A stretch of DNA of 64,000 nucleotides from Nicotiana tabacum. Taxonomy: Eukaryota; Streptophyta; Magnoliopsida; Solanales; Solanaceae. Shown one piece after another: positions 45,174-58,211 of the stretch. A model generated the notes under the pieces. The model made no database searches. It was not told where the DNA came from and was given only the letters and a program-made list of their open reading frames with translations. The translations under genes were made by a program, and so were the position numbers. The stretch covers positions 84,707,120 to 84,771,119 of the forward strand of contig NC_134094.1 in assembly GCF_000715075.1 (NCBI RefSeq), read 5' to 3'. Each line of letters starts with the position of its first letter. The stretch's first letter is position 1.

Positions 45174-48100
45174 ATAGCCAAAACGACTCTAACAAAGTCT
45201 TATGTTGAGAAATTTGACCGAAGTGCAAACTTCGGAATGTGGCAATTAAAGATGGAAGCTATCCTAATTCAGGATGGCTTAGATTTGGCACTGCAAGGAA
45301 ATGAGAAGAAGCCAGATAAAATGACGGACGAGGAGTTTGCCGTCATAGACAAAAAGGCAAAAGCATGTATTATTTTAAATCTCTCAAATGAAGTTTTACG
45401 TGAAGTTGCAGCAAAAAGCTCAGCCAAAGGCATATGGAAAAAGCTGAAAACCCAATATATGAAAAGAATAGTAGAAAACAGGCTTTACCTAAAACAAAAA
45501 CTCTACACTTTTCGTATGGCTGAAGGTACCTCTATACTTACACATCTTGATACTTCTGATTCTCTGCTTATGGATTTTAGTAACATAGATGCTTAAATCA
45601 AAGATGAGGATCAAGTTGTATTATTGCTTGTTTCCTTACCCCAGTCGTTTAAACATATAAAAGATACTATACTTTATGGAAAGGATAATATCTTTTATAA
45701 AGATATCAAATCTATTTTGAAATCAAAAGAATAAATAGATAGAGATATTACTGAAGAAACTAGCGGGAACGAAGGGGGAAGGCTTGTTTATAAGAGGTAG
45801 ATCCAATAAGAAATATTCAAGAGTGAGAGACCTAATTCAAGGTCAAAATCCAGATACAAAAATGTGATGTGCAAATATTGTCATAAGAAAGGTCACATTA
45901 TTTATGAATGCTTTAAATTGAAAAACAAAGAAAAGCATACAGAGAAAAGAAAAATGAGCACAAAAATACTGACACTGCCGAAGCAAGTGTAGTTGCTGAT
46001 GAGACTGAGGGAACTATTTTTTTAGCAACTAATAATAGTTTCAAATCTAACAATGAGTGGATTTTAGATTTGGGTTGTTCTTATCATATGTGTCCCAGTC
46101 GGAATTTATTTACCACATATGAATCTATTGGAGGTAGAGTTGTCTTGATAGGCAACAATGCAGCCTGCAAAGTTATTGGAAAAGGTACAGTCCGAATCAA
46201 AATGCACGATAGTGTGGTGAGAATTCTCACCAATGTTAGACATGTTCTCGACCTGAAGAAAAATCTCATCTCTTTGGTATTCTAAGATCTCTTGAGTGCA
46301 AGTACACAGGTGAAGGTGGAGTTCTGAAAGTTTCTTATGGTGATCTTGTGATCATGAAAGCACGCAGATCTGGTACGTTGTATACTCTATTGGGATCTAC
46401 TGTTACAGGTGTCGCTGCAGTTTCAACATCAGATAAATCAAATTATAACATCACCAAATTGTGGCATATATGATTGGGACATATGAGTAAAAAAGGTCTT
46501 TCCATCCTCAGCAAAAGAGGTATCTTATGTGGCCAAAGTATCGAAAATATGAAATTTTGCGAACATTGTATGTTCGGGAAGCAGAAAAGAGTGAGCTTCA
46601 AATCTCCAGCGATTCATAGAACAAAAGGTACTTTGGATTATATTCATTCAGATCTTTGGGGTCCTTCACATACCCCCATCAAAAGGTGGTGCCAAGTATA
46701 TGTTAACTTTCATTGATGATTATTCAACGAAAGTTTGGGTTTATTTCCTGAAAAATAAAAGTGATATTTTCTTAAATTACAAATAATGGAAAGTTTGATT
46801 AAGAAGCAAGCAGGAAAACAGGTTAAGCGGCTTAGAACAGATAATGGCTTGAAATTTTGTAATGATAAATTCAACGAATTTTGCAAAAATGAGGAAATTG
46901 CTCGACATCGTACTGTGAGAATGGCACCTCAGTAAAATTGTGTGGCAGAAAGGATGAATAGAACTCTTTTGGAAAGGGCTCATTGCATGATTTCAAATGT
47001 TGGGTTGACAAACGCCTTGGGGGCAGAAGCTATCTCTACAACTTGTTATATTGTCAACCGAGCTCCTTCTACACCTTTAACCTTTAAGACTCCAGAGGAA
47101 ATGTAGTCAGGTACTCCTGCTAATTATTCTGATTTAAAGATATTCGGTTGCCCTGCATACATGCATATAAATGATGGAAAATTAGAGCCAAGGGCTAAAA
47201 AGTGCATTTTCCTTGGGTATGCATCTGGGGTGAAAGGATACCAACTATGGTGTCCTGATCCCACGGTACCAAAATTTATAATTAGCAGAGATGTAACATT
47301 TGATGAATCATCTATGTTACATTCTAGAAAAGAGTCGTCTAGTTCTTGTAATACAGATAAAGGAAAGAGTACACAGAACCAGGTGGAGGTTGAGATTGGC
47401 ATTCTTTCTAAGCCAAGCTCATCAACTTTGGGGTAAAACACAATTGAAACTCCTGAAGTTGAGCCAGAAGCTGAAATTCCTAAAGTTGAGACTCCTGAAG
47501 TTGAACCAGAAGAAGAGGAGTATTCTATAGCTAAACATAGACCAAGAAGAGAAAGTAAATAACCATTAAGATTTGGAGATTATGTTCAATTTGCTTTTTC
47601 AGTTGCACAGAAAACTGAAGAAATTGGAGAACCATCAAAATATTCAGAAGCAGTTTCTGGTGCTGACTCACCCAAGTGGCTGATTGCAATGAATGAAGAA
47701 ATTGAGTCTCTCCGCAAGAATGGTACTTGGTGTCTTGTGAAGCCGCCATCAGGAAAAAGAACTGTAGGTTGCAAATGGGTCTTCAAGAAAAAGGATGGCA
47801 TTCCAGGTGTTGAAGATGCGAGGTATAAGGCACGATTAGTTGCAAAGGGCTATAGTCAGGTACAAAGAGTTGATTTTAATGATATTTTCTCACATGTTAA
47901 AATAGCTCTATTCGTTTCTTGCTTGCCTTAGTTACCATATATGATTTGGAATTAGAACAACTTAATGTTAAGACAACTTTCTTACATGGCGAACTTGAGG
48001 AACAAATATACATGCATCAACCTGAATGATTTGAAATTGAAGGAAAAGAAGATCATGTTTGCTTGTTGAAGAAATCCTTGTACGGATTAAAGCAGTCTCC

Positions 48101-49158
48101 ACGATAATAGTATAAAAGGTTTGATTCCTTTATGTTGGGTCATGGGTATTCGAGGAGCATGTATGATAGTTGTATTTACTTCTAGAAGTTAAATGATGGT
48201 TTATTTGTGTACTTATTACTTTATGTTGATGACATGCTTATTACCGCTAAGGATTTAATAGAAATTCACAATTTGAAAAGTCAGCTGAAAAGTGAATTTG
48301 AGATGAAAGATTTGGGAGCGACTACGAAAATCCTTGGCATGGAGATCGAAAAGCCAACAGGCTATTCCTGACCTAGAAGAAGTACTTGGAGAAAGTCTTG
48401 GAGAGGTTGGCATGAAAGATGCTAAACCAGTTAGTACCCCTCTTGCTGCTCATTTTAAATTATCAGTTGCTCAGTCCCCGCAGTCAGAGGAAGAAGAGAG
48501 GTACATGGAACAAGTTCCTTATTCCAGTGCAGTCGGCAGTATTATGCATGTACACGTCCAGATATTTCATTAGCAGTGAGCGTGGTAAGCCGGTATATGG
48601 CTTACCCTGGTAAAGCACATTTGGAGGTTGTGAAATGGATTCTCTGATACTTGCGAGGGACTTCAAACACATGTTTGGAATTTGAGAAAAATACTAACAC
48701 TTTGGTTGGTTTTGTAGACTCAGATTATGCAAGTGATCTTAACAAAAGAAGATCACTGACATGTTACGTATTTTGCATTGGTGATTGCGCTATCAGTTGG
48801 AAAGCTAAATTATAACATGTAGTAGTTTTATCTACTACCCGAGCAGAATATATGGCAGTGACCGAGGCGATCAAAGAAGCCTTATGGTTGAAGGGTCTAT
48901 TTGCTTAACTCAGTTCACACCAAAGTGGTATTACCATTTTTTGTAATAGTCAAAGTGTCATTCACTTGACTAATGTATCATGAGAGTACGAAGTACATTG
49001 ATATCAATTATCACTTCATCCGAGAAACCATTGCTGAAGGAAAAGTCTATGTTCAGAAGATCAACACTAGAGACAATCCAGCTGACATGTTTACGAAACC
49101 TCTTCCAGTTGTCAAGTTCAAGCTTTGCGTGAACTTGATTGGCATTCATAAAGAATGA
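45174..49158 (+). pseudogene. Copia gag-pol polyprotein, decayed
   Basis: The start codon is lost: the expected ATG reads ATA at 45174, followed in frame by [20 protein letters not shown]. Gag has [14 protein letters not shown] and the stop TAA at 45594. The zinc knuckle CKYCHKKGHIIYEC is at 45870-45911. The protease site reads DLGC at 46067, where the D-S/T-G motif is expected. Integrase has [14 protein letters not shown] and NRAPSTPLTFKTPEE. RT has NGTWCLVKPPSGKRTVGCKW and YVDD at 48222-48233. RNase H ends KINTRDNPADMFTKPL with the stop at 49158. More than ten stops or frame changes are present. It is non-functional. Confidence 0.93.
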
Positions 49159-51470
49159 TTTTGCCCGTTGAGGCTTTTTCGGATAAGGTGAAGCAAGTTT
49201 ACTATATCAACCAAAACTAGTCCAAGGTGGAGATTTGTAATATATGTGGCCTACTTTTGGCCAATGATTATTAGCCTTGTTGGCTTCTTCATGGCCTTTC
49301 CTTAGTGATCTTGTTGGACATATTATGTCCTCTCATTTTAGGCTTTGTTGGCCAATTGTATACCAAGCAATTCAAATTCCTTTGGCTATAAATTGAGATG
49401 ATTCTAGCTCATTCAAAACACACCAACAAGATTTGAGTCTTTATTTCTTGTTTCTTCCTCTCCTCCTTTATTTATTGAGAATATTTTATAAGAGAGTTGG
49501 GTATTGGGAAACACTTGTGTGATCCCCTTTATTCGGAGTGATCTTGTAAGGTTATTCTATCGGGGGTATTTGGGATTAATTAGAGTATTTACTCTAATTT
49601 TGTACGCTCTCTTGTACTCTTGTTCCTATAGAGCAATTGCTCTTCTCCGTATGTGGACGTAGGTCATACTGAACGAACCGCGTTAAATTGGTGCCTTCTT
49701 TATATACTTTAGTTGCCATTGTTATCAACTTGCATTGTCTTTGTTATTATCATTATAACATTGTTTGGCTAAATTTTGCACTATCCGGATTCCCGATCCT
49801 AACATATTATATAAAAACAGGAATAATTATAAAATTTGTGAGAGACTCATAAAATTAACAAGAAAAGATTTGTTTTTTTTTAACCTCATTTGACACTTAT
49901 AGATTGGTGTTAAGTGTTGTAGACAGTTAGCAGATATGCCAAATGAAAAGAACAAATTTTTAATAAGAAAAAAGATTTTTCCAATTGACTAATGGTCTGA
50001 CAGTAAGAAGAGTTGCTTAATTGATTTCATTGTCCAATTTTATAAAGGGGATGAAAGATGGAGAGAAGGCTGAAATACATGAATCTTTAATAATTGTTAG
50101 AAGCTCAAAGGAATATTGAATGGACATTCTAAAGGTTGAGATAGTATGTATATTTGCAATAAAGTATCGGAAGATGAAAGCAATACTTAGGAGTTGAATA
50201 GGCTGCATTAAGAAGTACAAAAATATTTATTGGAAGGTAAGTTTACTTTTTAGTACAAGAATATTAGTGAAGTAGTGTTTATATAATTAATGGGTAAAAT
50301 AGTCATTCAATTTTTATGGACATTTTGATAATTTCAATTTTGATATTTGAAGCTTCTACTTTTAGTATAATACTAGTTTCTGAACACGTACGTCGCAAGT
50401 GTAACTCTTGTCAATCATTACAAACTTTTAAAAATTGAAGATAATCAAAAATATATAAACGATTTGTTAAAAGTTCTATAATTTTGATATGTAAGATTTA
50501 TAGTGCCCTACATCCTACCGAATGATAGTTTATTTATGAAGATTTGAGTTATGTTTTTCTCTATGCCTTATATTCTTCTACTTATATATTATTGAAACTT
50601 AGATTCAAATGATAACAATTGACTTATGAACAGTTTGTTTGTCGTGCATTGTAGGCGCTATTGTTCTTTGATTTAAGTAATAGACTTCCACAGAACCCAT
50701 GACTTCTTACTGGTAAAAGTAAATAGAAGAGGAAGTACAAAAAAGTGAAGTCTACTAATGGGCGTGATAATTAGCCTCACACAATGAATCCAAAATTTCT
50801 TGTTACAGCAAAAGGAAAATAACAAATTTAACGCTATTTCTCACTAAAAATCAATGAGGATAGTGTAGTAGCCAAACTTTTCATAACAAAAGATATTCAT
50901 TTTCATGATAAAAACTATGGATATATTATATAAAAACATGAATAATTGTAAAATTTGCGCGGGACTCATAAAATTTACAAATTTTTTTTTTTACCTCATT
51001 TGACACTTATAGATCGGTGTTATGTGATGTAGACAGTTAACAGATATGCCAAATGTAAAGAACAAATACTTAATAAGAAAAAGAATTTTTCCAATTGACA
51101 AATGGTCTGACAGTAAGAAGAGTTGCTTAATTGATTTCATTGTCCAATTTTATAAAGTGAATGAAAGAGGGAGAGAAGGCTGAGATACATGAATCTTTAA
51201 TAATTGTTGGAAGCTCAAAGGAGCAAATATTGAATGGACATTATAAAGGTTGAGATATGTACATTTGCGGAAGATGAAAGTAATATTTAGGAGTTGAATA
51301 GGCTGTATTAAGTAGTACAAAAATATTTATTGGAATGTAAGTTTACTTTTTAGTACAAGAATATTAGTGAAGTAGTGTTTATATAATTAATGGGTAAAAA
51401 GTCTTTCAATTTTTATGGACATTTTGTTAATCCAACTTTGATATTCAAAACTTCCTGATTTTATTATAAT

Positions 51471-52048
51471 ATGATGATATGATATGATAATTTAGACACT
51501 TGTCATTACCTTCTCCGTATGAATAATTATAGACCGCTGGTTTCTGCATTTGGTCCTTCCCTTGACCCTTTGAACTTTGCGCTTTGTATAGTAATTTTAT
51601 TTGATGCATAACTCATTAGATTACAAGTGCCAGTATCATTTCTCGATGCCCGATTAGTTCTGAAAATAGATAAGTGGCTTAAAATTTTAACAAGGTCATG
51701 TCTAAATTTTCATTTTGGAACTTCGGATTCACTCATAGTAAGTAGTTTATCTTTACGCTTCATTGATCGATGTCATGCGATATAAGCTCTTACTTATTTT
51801 ACACCAAATGAGGAATCAACTTTGCCATAGCCAATGAGATATTCATAATATGTATGAAACATTAATTCGTAATGCAAACTGGTTTTCTAACAGCAATCAT
51901 GACATTTTTTTTTCCAATTTGACTTAACATAATTTTTCAGTCTCCTTATAGTTGGAATTTCTTCAATTGAAAAGTAACTACAGCAACATTCCTGGATAAA
52001 TTCGTCTATTTTGTTCAGCTATCAGCGACAGCGTTATGTGGTGCACAA
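51471..52048. other. Intergenic DNA, nothing assigned
   Basis: Spacer between the Helitron-like unit and the gypsy LTR. No gene or element end was recognised. Confidence 0.6.
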
Positions 52049-52761
52049 TGTATACGGTCGAAATAGATTTCGGTCATCGTATGATTGATCGAGGTCGAAA
52101 CATAATGGATCGATGAAAGACTTCGTAATATCGAAATGAGTTCCGAAGATGGTATGAACGAGCTTCACATTTCGGGTATAGGTCAAACACCGAGTTCGAA
52201 GTTATTATCGAGCTCGGGTCCGAATCGAACTATGATGAAATAATTTCGAGCTTAAGGGGCAGAGGCCAACCGATACCGAGCCCGAATCATCACCTGATTC
52301 TGAGTTCACCTCGGGCTCTAGAAGCAATATCGACCAGCACCGAGGCCGATCGAGCTCGAGCTCGCAGACAAGAGCCGTTGCAAACACACTGAGGGAGAGA
52401 ATCTCGGCGAAAATTGGGAAAAACTGATTTATCATGAGTTCTCCACTATGTATTTTTAATTATATATAAAGTAGGATCTTCCACTATAAAGATGATGGCT
52501 ACACTTCTGTAGATATGGTTCTGACTTACATTGTAATTCAAGCACCATATTCTCTTATATTCAAGAGTTACTCTTTTAAGCTTTATGAATTGATTCATCC
52601 TGCTTAGTCCTAAAAATCATCTTCTTTACAATCTTGTTTATTTTGAATTCTTTGCCATCCATATTTGATATTTCTATTCATCCTTACGATTTGTATTAAG
52701 CTATATCGCATATCTTTAGAACTACGTATAAGTTTAACTTCATCCGTTTTTCGGGTAAACA
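52049..52761 (+). repeat. 5' LTR of the Retand-like element
   Basis: Begins TGTATACGGTCGAAATAGAT and ends TTTTTCGGGTAAACA. TATATAAA at 52463-52470 is a candidate TATA box. The LTR is rich in CGAG/CTCG words (GAGCTCGAGCTCGCAG near 52355). Confidence 0.88.
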
Positions 52762-52764
52762 GTT

Positions 52765-52782
52765 TGGCGTCCACCGTGGGGC
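52765..52782 (+). other. Primer-binding site of the Retand-like element
   Basis: TGGCGTCCACCGTGGGGC starts three bases after LTR1. It follows the TGG...GTGGGG form used by many Tat elements; the exact tRNA is not assigned. Confidence 0.75.
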
Positions 52783-52890
52783 TAAAGATAACAGTGGTTA
52801 TTTGATACGAATCTGCAAAAACACACCGTTTTGCGCTTGTTTCCGAAAGTATCTTGGATTTCGGATTAGCAACTACTAACTACCAATCAA

Positions 52891-54096
52891 ATGGCCTCAC
52901 CTATCGACAACGGAGCCGGTCTTCAAGATGAGAACAACAACTTGACACCTAGTACCGAAAGACCACTTGTCAACGCCGTTGGAGCTCGAATCGAAGTGCC
53001 GATAGATATCAATTTGCATGTGGCCATTGAGGCTAACCTACATTCTGAACCTGAAAATAGCATTCATGGTGGCACTCGGTCTGCAGCTCGAGATACCCAT
53101 AACATCGAGGAAAACGGCATCAGCTTGCATATGATTTTCGAAATGTTGCAAGTTCAACATGCAGCAATCGCTCAGTTGCAGAGCCAAACCCAGCTACCAA
53201 GCAGGCCGGAGCCCAGTTCACCTCGAGAAATTGTCCACAGAACGGAGCCAGCCATAGTGAAGTCAAATAAGCAACAATCGGGGACTACTCTCGAAATTGC
53301 TAAAATACTCGAGGAGCTCACAAAGTGAGTCGAAACCAACGATAAAAAAGTAGAGACATACAACTCCAGGGTTGATCAGATCCCGGGGGCACCACAAATA
53401 TTGAAGGGCTTAGATTCCAAAAAATTTCTACAAAAGCCTTTCCCCCCAAGTGCGGCTCCTAAATCGATCCCAAAGAGGTTCCGCATGCCCGAGATTCCTA
53501 AATATAACGGAACTGCCAACCCCAATGAACATGTCACCTCATACACATGTGCCATCAAAGGGAACGATCTGGAAGATGATGAGATCGAATCTGTATTATT
53601 GAAGAAGTTCAGTGAAACCCTGTCAAAGGGAGCAATGATATGGTATCATAATTTGCCGTCTAATTCTATCGATTATTTTGCTATGCTTGCAGATTCCTTC
53701 GTAAAAGCACACGCCGGGGCCATAAAAGTCGAGACAGGGAAGTCGTACCTGTTCAAGATAAGACAAAAGGATAACGAGATACTAAGGGAGTTCGTATCTC
53801 GTTTTCAAATGGAACAAATTGATCTACCACCAGTCACAGACGATTGGGTTGTTCAGGCTTTCACTAAAGGTTTGAACGAACGAAGTTCGACGGCTTCACG
53901 GCGGTTGAAGCATGACCTGATCGAGTACCCATCCATTACTTGGGCCGATGTGCACAATCTATATCAATCAAAAATAAGAGTCGAAGACGACCAGTTGGGT
54001 TCTGGGTCCAGTATCAAAAGGGCTTCCAATCAAGAACAGAGATCAATCAAAGACCGATACTGGCCGTATAATGGAAATCCTACAAGATATGTATGA
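52891..54096 (+). pseudogene. Gag of the Retand-like element
   Basis: Starts MASPIDNGAGLQDENNNLTP. A TGA at 53326-53328 interrupts it (EELTK*VETNDKKVE; CGA is the likely ancestor). The capsid core follows: MPEIPKYNGTANPNEHVTSY, MIWYHNLPSNSIDYFAML and FVSRFQMEQIDLPPVTDDWV. After 54096 the frame is lost near a run of nine or ten G at about 54280. No zinc knuckle or protease remains. Gag would form the particle coat; with one stop and no partner enzymes, this copy is dead. Confidence 0.85.
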
Positions 54097-54559
54097 TAAA
54101 CGGCTAACACGATACTACTGCTAAGGTACGACCCCCCAGTTCAATTATGTTTTGAAACTAACCCTTGCAGATGTTCGACCAAAGACGAGGATTAATGAAT
54201 TCGATCAGGAACAAAGATGGATTGTTCAATATGAAACCTCACTATCCGAGGCCTCCTTACACTCAACCTCGAATACTGGGGGGGGGGGGAGGGGGCATAC
54301 CATTGTCACTGAACATATCAGCGATAATTATCAAGAACGATGCAAAGGAAGTTACTTCGTCATTTCACGACAACAGGGTCTCAACAGGAATAATTGTAAG
54401 GGGCAAATGGTCAAATGAGCCATGCCCATATAGTTGGCCCGAGCCCTGACACAAAACATTAACACATGTATAAGGACTTACCGATATCTTATATCCAAGA
54501 AATATTCCTCCATTTTGATATTTATTATGCAAACAGGCCTAAGGTAAATCAACGAATTC

Positions 54560-54960
54560 GAGTAACACTCACTCAACTATAAAGCCCAAGGGCTACATCA
54601 ACTTGAGTTCGAGCAACCATTCCCACTCGGGGACTATATACTAAGCCTACAAGCTACTTTTATTTCGAGTTCGAAACAATCACTCGACTATTAAGCCTAC
54701 GAGCTACACTACTTCGAGTTCGAGCAAGGCACTCACTCGAGTACTAAGCCTACGGGCTACTCTTATATTGAGTTTGAGAAATCACTCACTCAATCATTAA
54801 GCCTATGGGCTACATTTTTTCGACTTCGAGCAAGGCACTCACTCTAATGCTAAGCCTACGGGCTACTCCTATCTTGAGTTCGAGAAATCACTCACTCAAT
54901 CATTAAGCCTATGGGCTACATTAATTCGAGTAAGTTTTTCATTATTTCGAGCTCAAACGA
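54560..54960. repeat. About 58-bp tandem repeat in the 3' region, about 7 copies
   Basis: The words TAAGCCTACGGGCTAC, TTCGAGTTCGAG.AA and CACTCACTCGA alternate with a period near 57-58 bp. Copies differ by small indels and substitutions. A tandem array at this position matches Retand-type elements. Confidence 0.85.
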
Positions 54961-55214
54961 ACACTTGACTATTTAAGGCTGAAGGCTATTCGAGCCCAAC
55001 AAAGCAAAGGGAACTACCCACAAAGACCGAAAGCAACAATGATTAAAATTCAAACTATCTATTTAGCTTCAAAGGCTATCTTGCTTCAAAAGGAAGAAAA
55101 ATTTGTATTTACAAATGTTTGTACAAAGGCAACTCAGCCAAAAGGAAGTTCTTTATACAAAGACCGAAAGCGGTATCAAAAGAACGCAACAAACTACCTA
55201 AGGCCCTAAATGGC

Positions 55215-57837
55215 TCAATCTTCATCGGAGGTCGTGTTCTCGGCATCTTCCTCATCTTCAGACTCACCCGAGTCATCGGAGTCCTCCTCAGGAAAGGCCA
55301 ACCTTCAAGCTTTTTCCTCTTCTGCCCTGGAGACTTCAATCTCGACCCCAATGTCGAAGCCCTGAGCACTGATCTCCTCGAGAGCTTCTCTCCGAGCTTG
55401 CCATTTTGCATGTTCAACAATGCTCTTGGCTTTGTCTTGGTTAACCTCAAAATCGATCCTGAACTAAGCCACTTTGGCATCAGCTCTTTTATTGGCCTCT
55501 ATCACCTCGGATCTGGCCACATCAAGTTCATTAGCAAAACCTTCTTTATCTTAAGTGGCCAAATCCAACCGATGTTGAAGCTCTTTCATCTTCTCAATCA
55601 GCCCCGAAACATTTTCTTTCGCAAATTGAAGTTGGGCATCAGGCAACTCTAAGTGAGCTTGAACGACTTCCTTTTTCGAGGCAAGGATATCCATACTCTT
55701 TTTAAATTCTTCTGCCTCAGCCAGTAGCCCATCTGCCTGTGAGTTAAGTCGTCCAATCTGCTCGATCCTCTGTCGAACCTGCAGAATTAGATCGTTAGTG
55801 GTTATCTCTTTTTCATCTTCTCTGTCATGGAACATTCAGAATACCTGCTCGGCTATCTCCTCGTGCTCTTCCCAAGCTGCTGTCAAATCTGCTCGAAGTT
55901 TTTCACTGAGGAGCTTGTATGAGTCACTCTTCTCGGTGAGGCTCCGAACCTCAGCATCATGCTCCTCCCAGATTCGAAGAAAGGCCTCGTGATGCTACAC
56001 CGAAGCCTATAAATAGAAGGAGAAACATTAGAGTTACCTACAACTCTAAGTGTAAAAGAAGCGACAAAGACGCCATCAGTGTTACCCGATTCAAAGCATG
56101 TTGGGCCTCGTTGAAGAGACAGTCGCCCCCCACCACATTCATCACTGATTGATCTTCTTCGGTCACCAAAGATCGAAGGTAACTGGCAATACCCATGGGG
56201 GGAGAAAGAATTCGGGTATCCTCAGGTACGGAGAGCACTATCTTCCGCCTATGGTCGAGATCGACACTCGGGGCTGAGAATCGGTCCACCAATTTGTGAA
56301 CCGATGAAGGCTCGGCAGAACCCGACCACGATGCTTTTTTGGGTACTGGCATTCCACCAAAACCGGTAACCTCCTCTGAGGCACATGACTCAAGCCCCTC
56401 TAGAAAACCGTGGATATCGGCCGACTCCTGAATGCCCTCATAGGATCGATCCTCTAACATGCTAGCCTCTTGAATCATGGCATCCAAAATCTAAGGGGAT
56501 CCGTTAATATCAACTATCCCGAACTCATCCCTTAAAATATCTTCTACTGCCCGAGAAGGGATAATCTCGGCTTTTTCTTGTTCTCGGATTATGGCCAGGT
56601 TTCCCTGATTTGCTTTCACCAAATCTGAAGACTATTGAATCACAGGATTATCCCGTACACAAGCTAAATTATCATCTCCTTCTTCGGGCTCGTCCCTTAA
56701 TTGGCGGACCACTTCCGAAGGCATGACACCAGAGCCCCCCCGGCTTTCGATATCTCTTAGCCGTTTTTTTCTTTTCCAAGCTCGGGGAGCTCGATACGTC
56801 TTTTCTCTTCCTTTCTTTTACCTGCTTCAGGGCAGGAACTTCTTCACCACCGGTCGGGGGCCTCATGACTACATCTTTCCCGAGTCCTACAAAGGGGAAA
56901 ATGGGAGATTTACCAAACAAATCGATAAAGAAACAAATCGATAAAAAGATTTACCATGATTACGGGCCTCCCATCGACCCTTTGACAATTTGACCCAAGC
57001 ACGTTCGGAGTACGGTCTCTACAACACAAGGCCTTCGACCCATTGTTTAAGATCCAGGATTGGTTCCGTCATCCGAGCTACGGCTGTGATAAGAAAAGAA
57101 AAATGTATCAACAAAATGAAAGGCAATCACAAAATCAAAACGGGCAAGGAGAAATGTTTACTCACAGCTCATATTCCATTTCTCGTGAAATGGCAAGTCA
57201 TCGGCAGGGATCAAGTCCGAGGTTTTGATTCGAACAAAATGGCCCCATCCAACCCCGATCCCGAGTCTTATCTATGCTCGAGAATGGCGCTTTGGTTTCT
57301 CGGTGAGCAAACTTGATCAACCCTCTTCGATTAAGTCGGGGACTATAAAGGCGCATAAGATGATCGAGGGTGAAGATACTCCCCTCGATCTTGCTCAAGA
57401 AAAATTGAAGAAGAATCACTATCCTCCAAAATGAAGGGTGGATATGGCCGAGGGTCACATCGTACCTCTTACAGAAGGCAACGATGATGGGGTCTAGAAG
57501 GCCCAACGTGAAAGAATACGTATAAACACTTAAGAACCTTTTGATGTGGGTAGTAATTGATTCATTAGGCGGTGGGATTACTACGAGTTTATTATCCCAG
57601 TTGTATTCTTGTATGACTTTCTCGAGAACTTTCTCGGTAATTGAACATTGGTACCTCAACATCGGCTCACACCGACCCGGTATCGGAGAAGACTTTTCAA
57701 TTTTAAAATCGCCTACAGTCGAGCACCCCTATCGAAATGAATTCCTCAGGGCGGGGCTCTTCCACATCCTCACCACTGGCAGGTCGAGCTGAAGAAGCAG
57801 TCTCTTTTTGTGGAACAGTTTTAGATATTTTTTCCAT
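55215..57837 (-). pseudogene. Antisense ORF of the Retand-like element (Transposase_28-like)
   Basis: Read opposite to gag. The start ATG at 57837 gives MEKISKTVPQKETASSARPA. A frame change near 57700 precedes a helical domain (YSFTLGLLDPIIVAFCKRYD, IHPSFWRIVILLQFFL, DHLMRLYSPRLNRRGLIKFA). These motifs resemble the family once named putative gypsy-type transposon (PF04195), from memory. A basic linker (KERKRKDVSSSPSLEKKKTA), a middle region, a coiled coil (55551-55835) and an acidic tail ending SGESEDEEDAENTTSDED follow. Several stops break it. Reverse ORFs near the 3' LTR are known in Retand-like elements; their function is unknown. Confidence 0.7.
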
Positions 57838-58194
57838 CTAAAACTCTGTGAACGAAAAACTAGAGTATTTGGTGTTTTGAGAAGGAGTTTGCAGTAAAAA
57901 TCACAGACATGCAGACGGAAAACTCAGAAAAGATGAAAAGAAACTTAGAAAATTTGGAAGATTGAACACGCAAAAGTAATAAATGGTGGAAGGAAGGGCT
58001 ATTTATAGATTGAAGCAATTACAGTTTAAATATCAGCGGTGGCCGACCACCGTTTGACACACATTAAATGCCTTGGTAAACTGAACCGATGGGACAACTA
58101 TCACGTACGTCATAGTCGGGATCGATGCAAATGTCAGCATATATCTGATCGAGCCGTTTTGAAATCATATCGTTTCTCGCCACATCCTTCCCGA

Positions 58195-58211
58195 GAAACG
58201 AGGGGACTATC
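58195..58211 (+). other. Polypurine tract of the Retand-like element
   Basis: GAGAAACGAGGGGACTATC lies directly before the LTR2 start at 58212, where plus-strand priming is expected. Confidence 0.7.

Larger units (their letters stand above)
44584..49804 (+). mobile_element. Ty1/copia element (Tork/Tnt1-Tto1 type), 5.2 kb, decayed
   Basis: Flanked by TATTA duplications (44579-44583 and 49805-49809). LTR1 is 44584-45135 (552 bp) and LTR2 is 49236-49804 (569 bp); both start TGTAATATATG and end CCTAACA. The PBS TGGTATCAGAGCC is at 45139 and the polypurine tract CCAAGGTGGAGATT at 49222-49235. Domain order is gag-PR-IN-RT-RH, which is copia. The homologous Helitron-like unit B carries the empty site near 50935, so the boundaries are independently confirmed. 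Both LTRs hold a TATAAA at equivalent positions (44718 and 49387). Confidence 0.95.
43974..51470 (-). mobile_element. Tandem pair of about 1.1-kb Helitron-like units
   Basis: Unit A runs from 43974 to about 50372 with a copia insertion inside it; unit B runs from 50373 to about 51470. Without the copia the two are colinear and clearly homologous, e.g. CCTACATCCTACCGAATGATAG, GGGCGTGATAATTAGCCTCA and GACAGTAAGAAGAGTTGCTT occur in each. Both start A|CTAG on the plus strand. In unit B this is followed by TTTCTGAACACGTACGTCGC and AAGTGT; reversed, this is a short stem (ACACTTGCG...CGTGT) a few bases before CTAG|T, as at Helitron 3' ends. The 5' ends are not clear and no Rep/helicase is encoded. 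A plain tandem duplication is the alternative. Confidence 0.55.

Noticed and set aside
55119..55652. 177-codon plus-strand frame
   Set aside because: Opposite the antisense ORF, whose coiled coil and acidic tail explain the openness.
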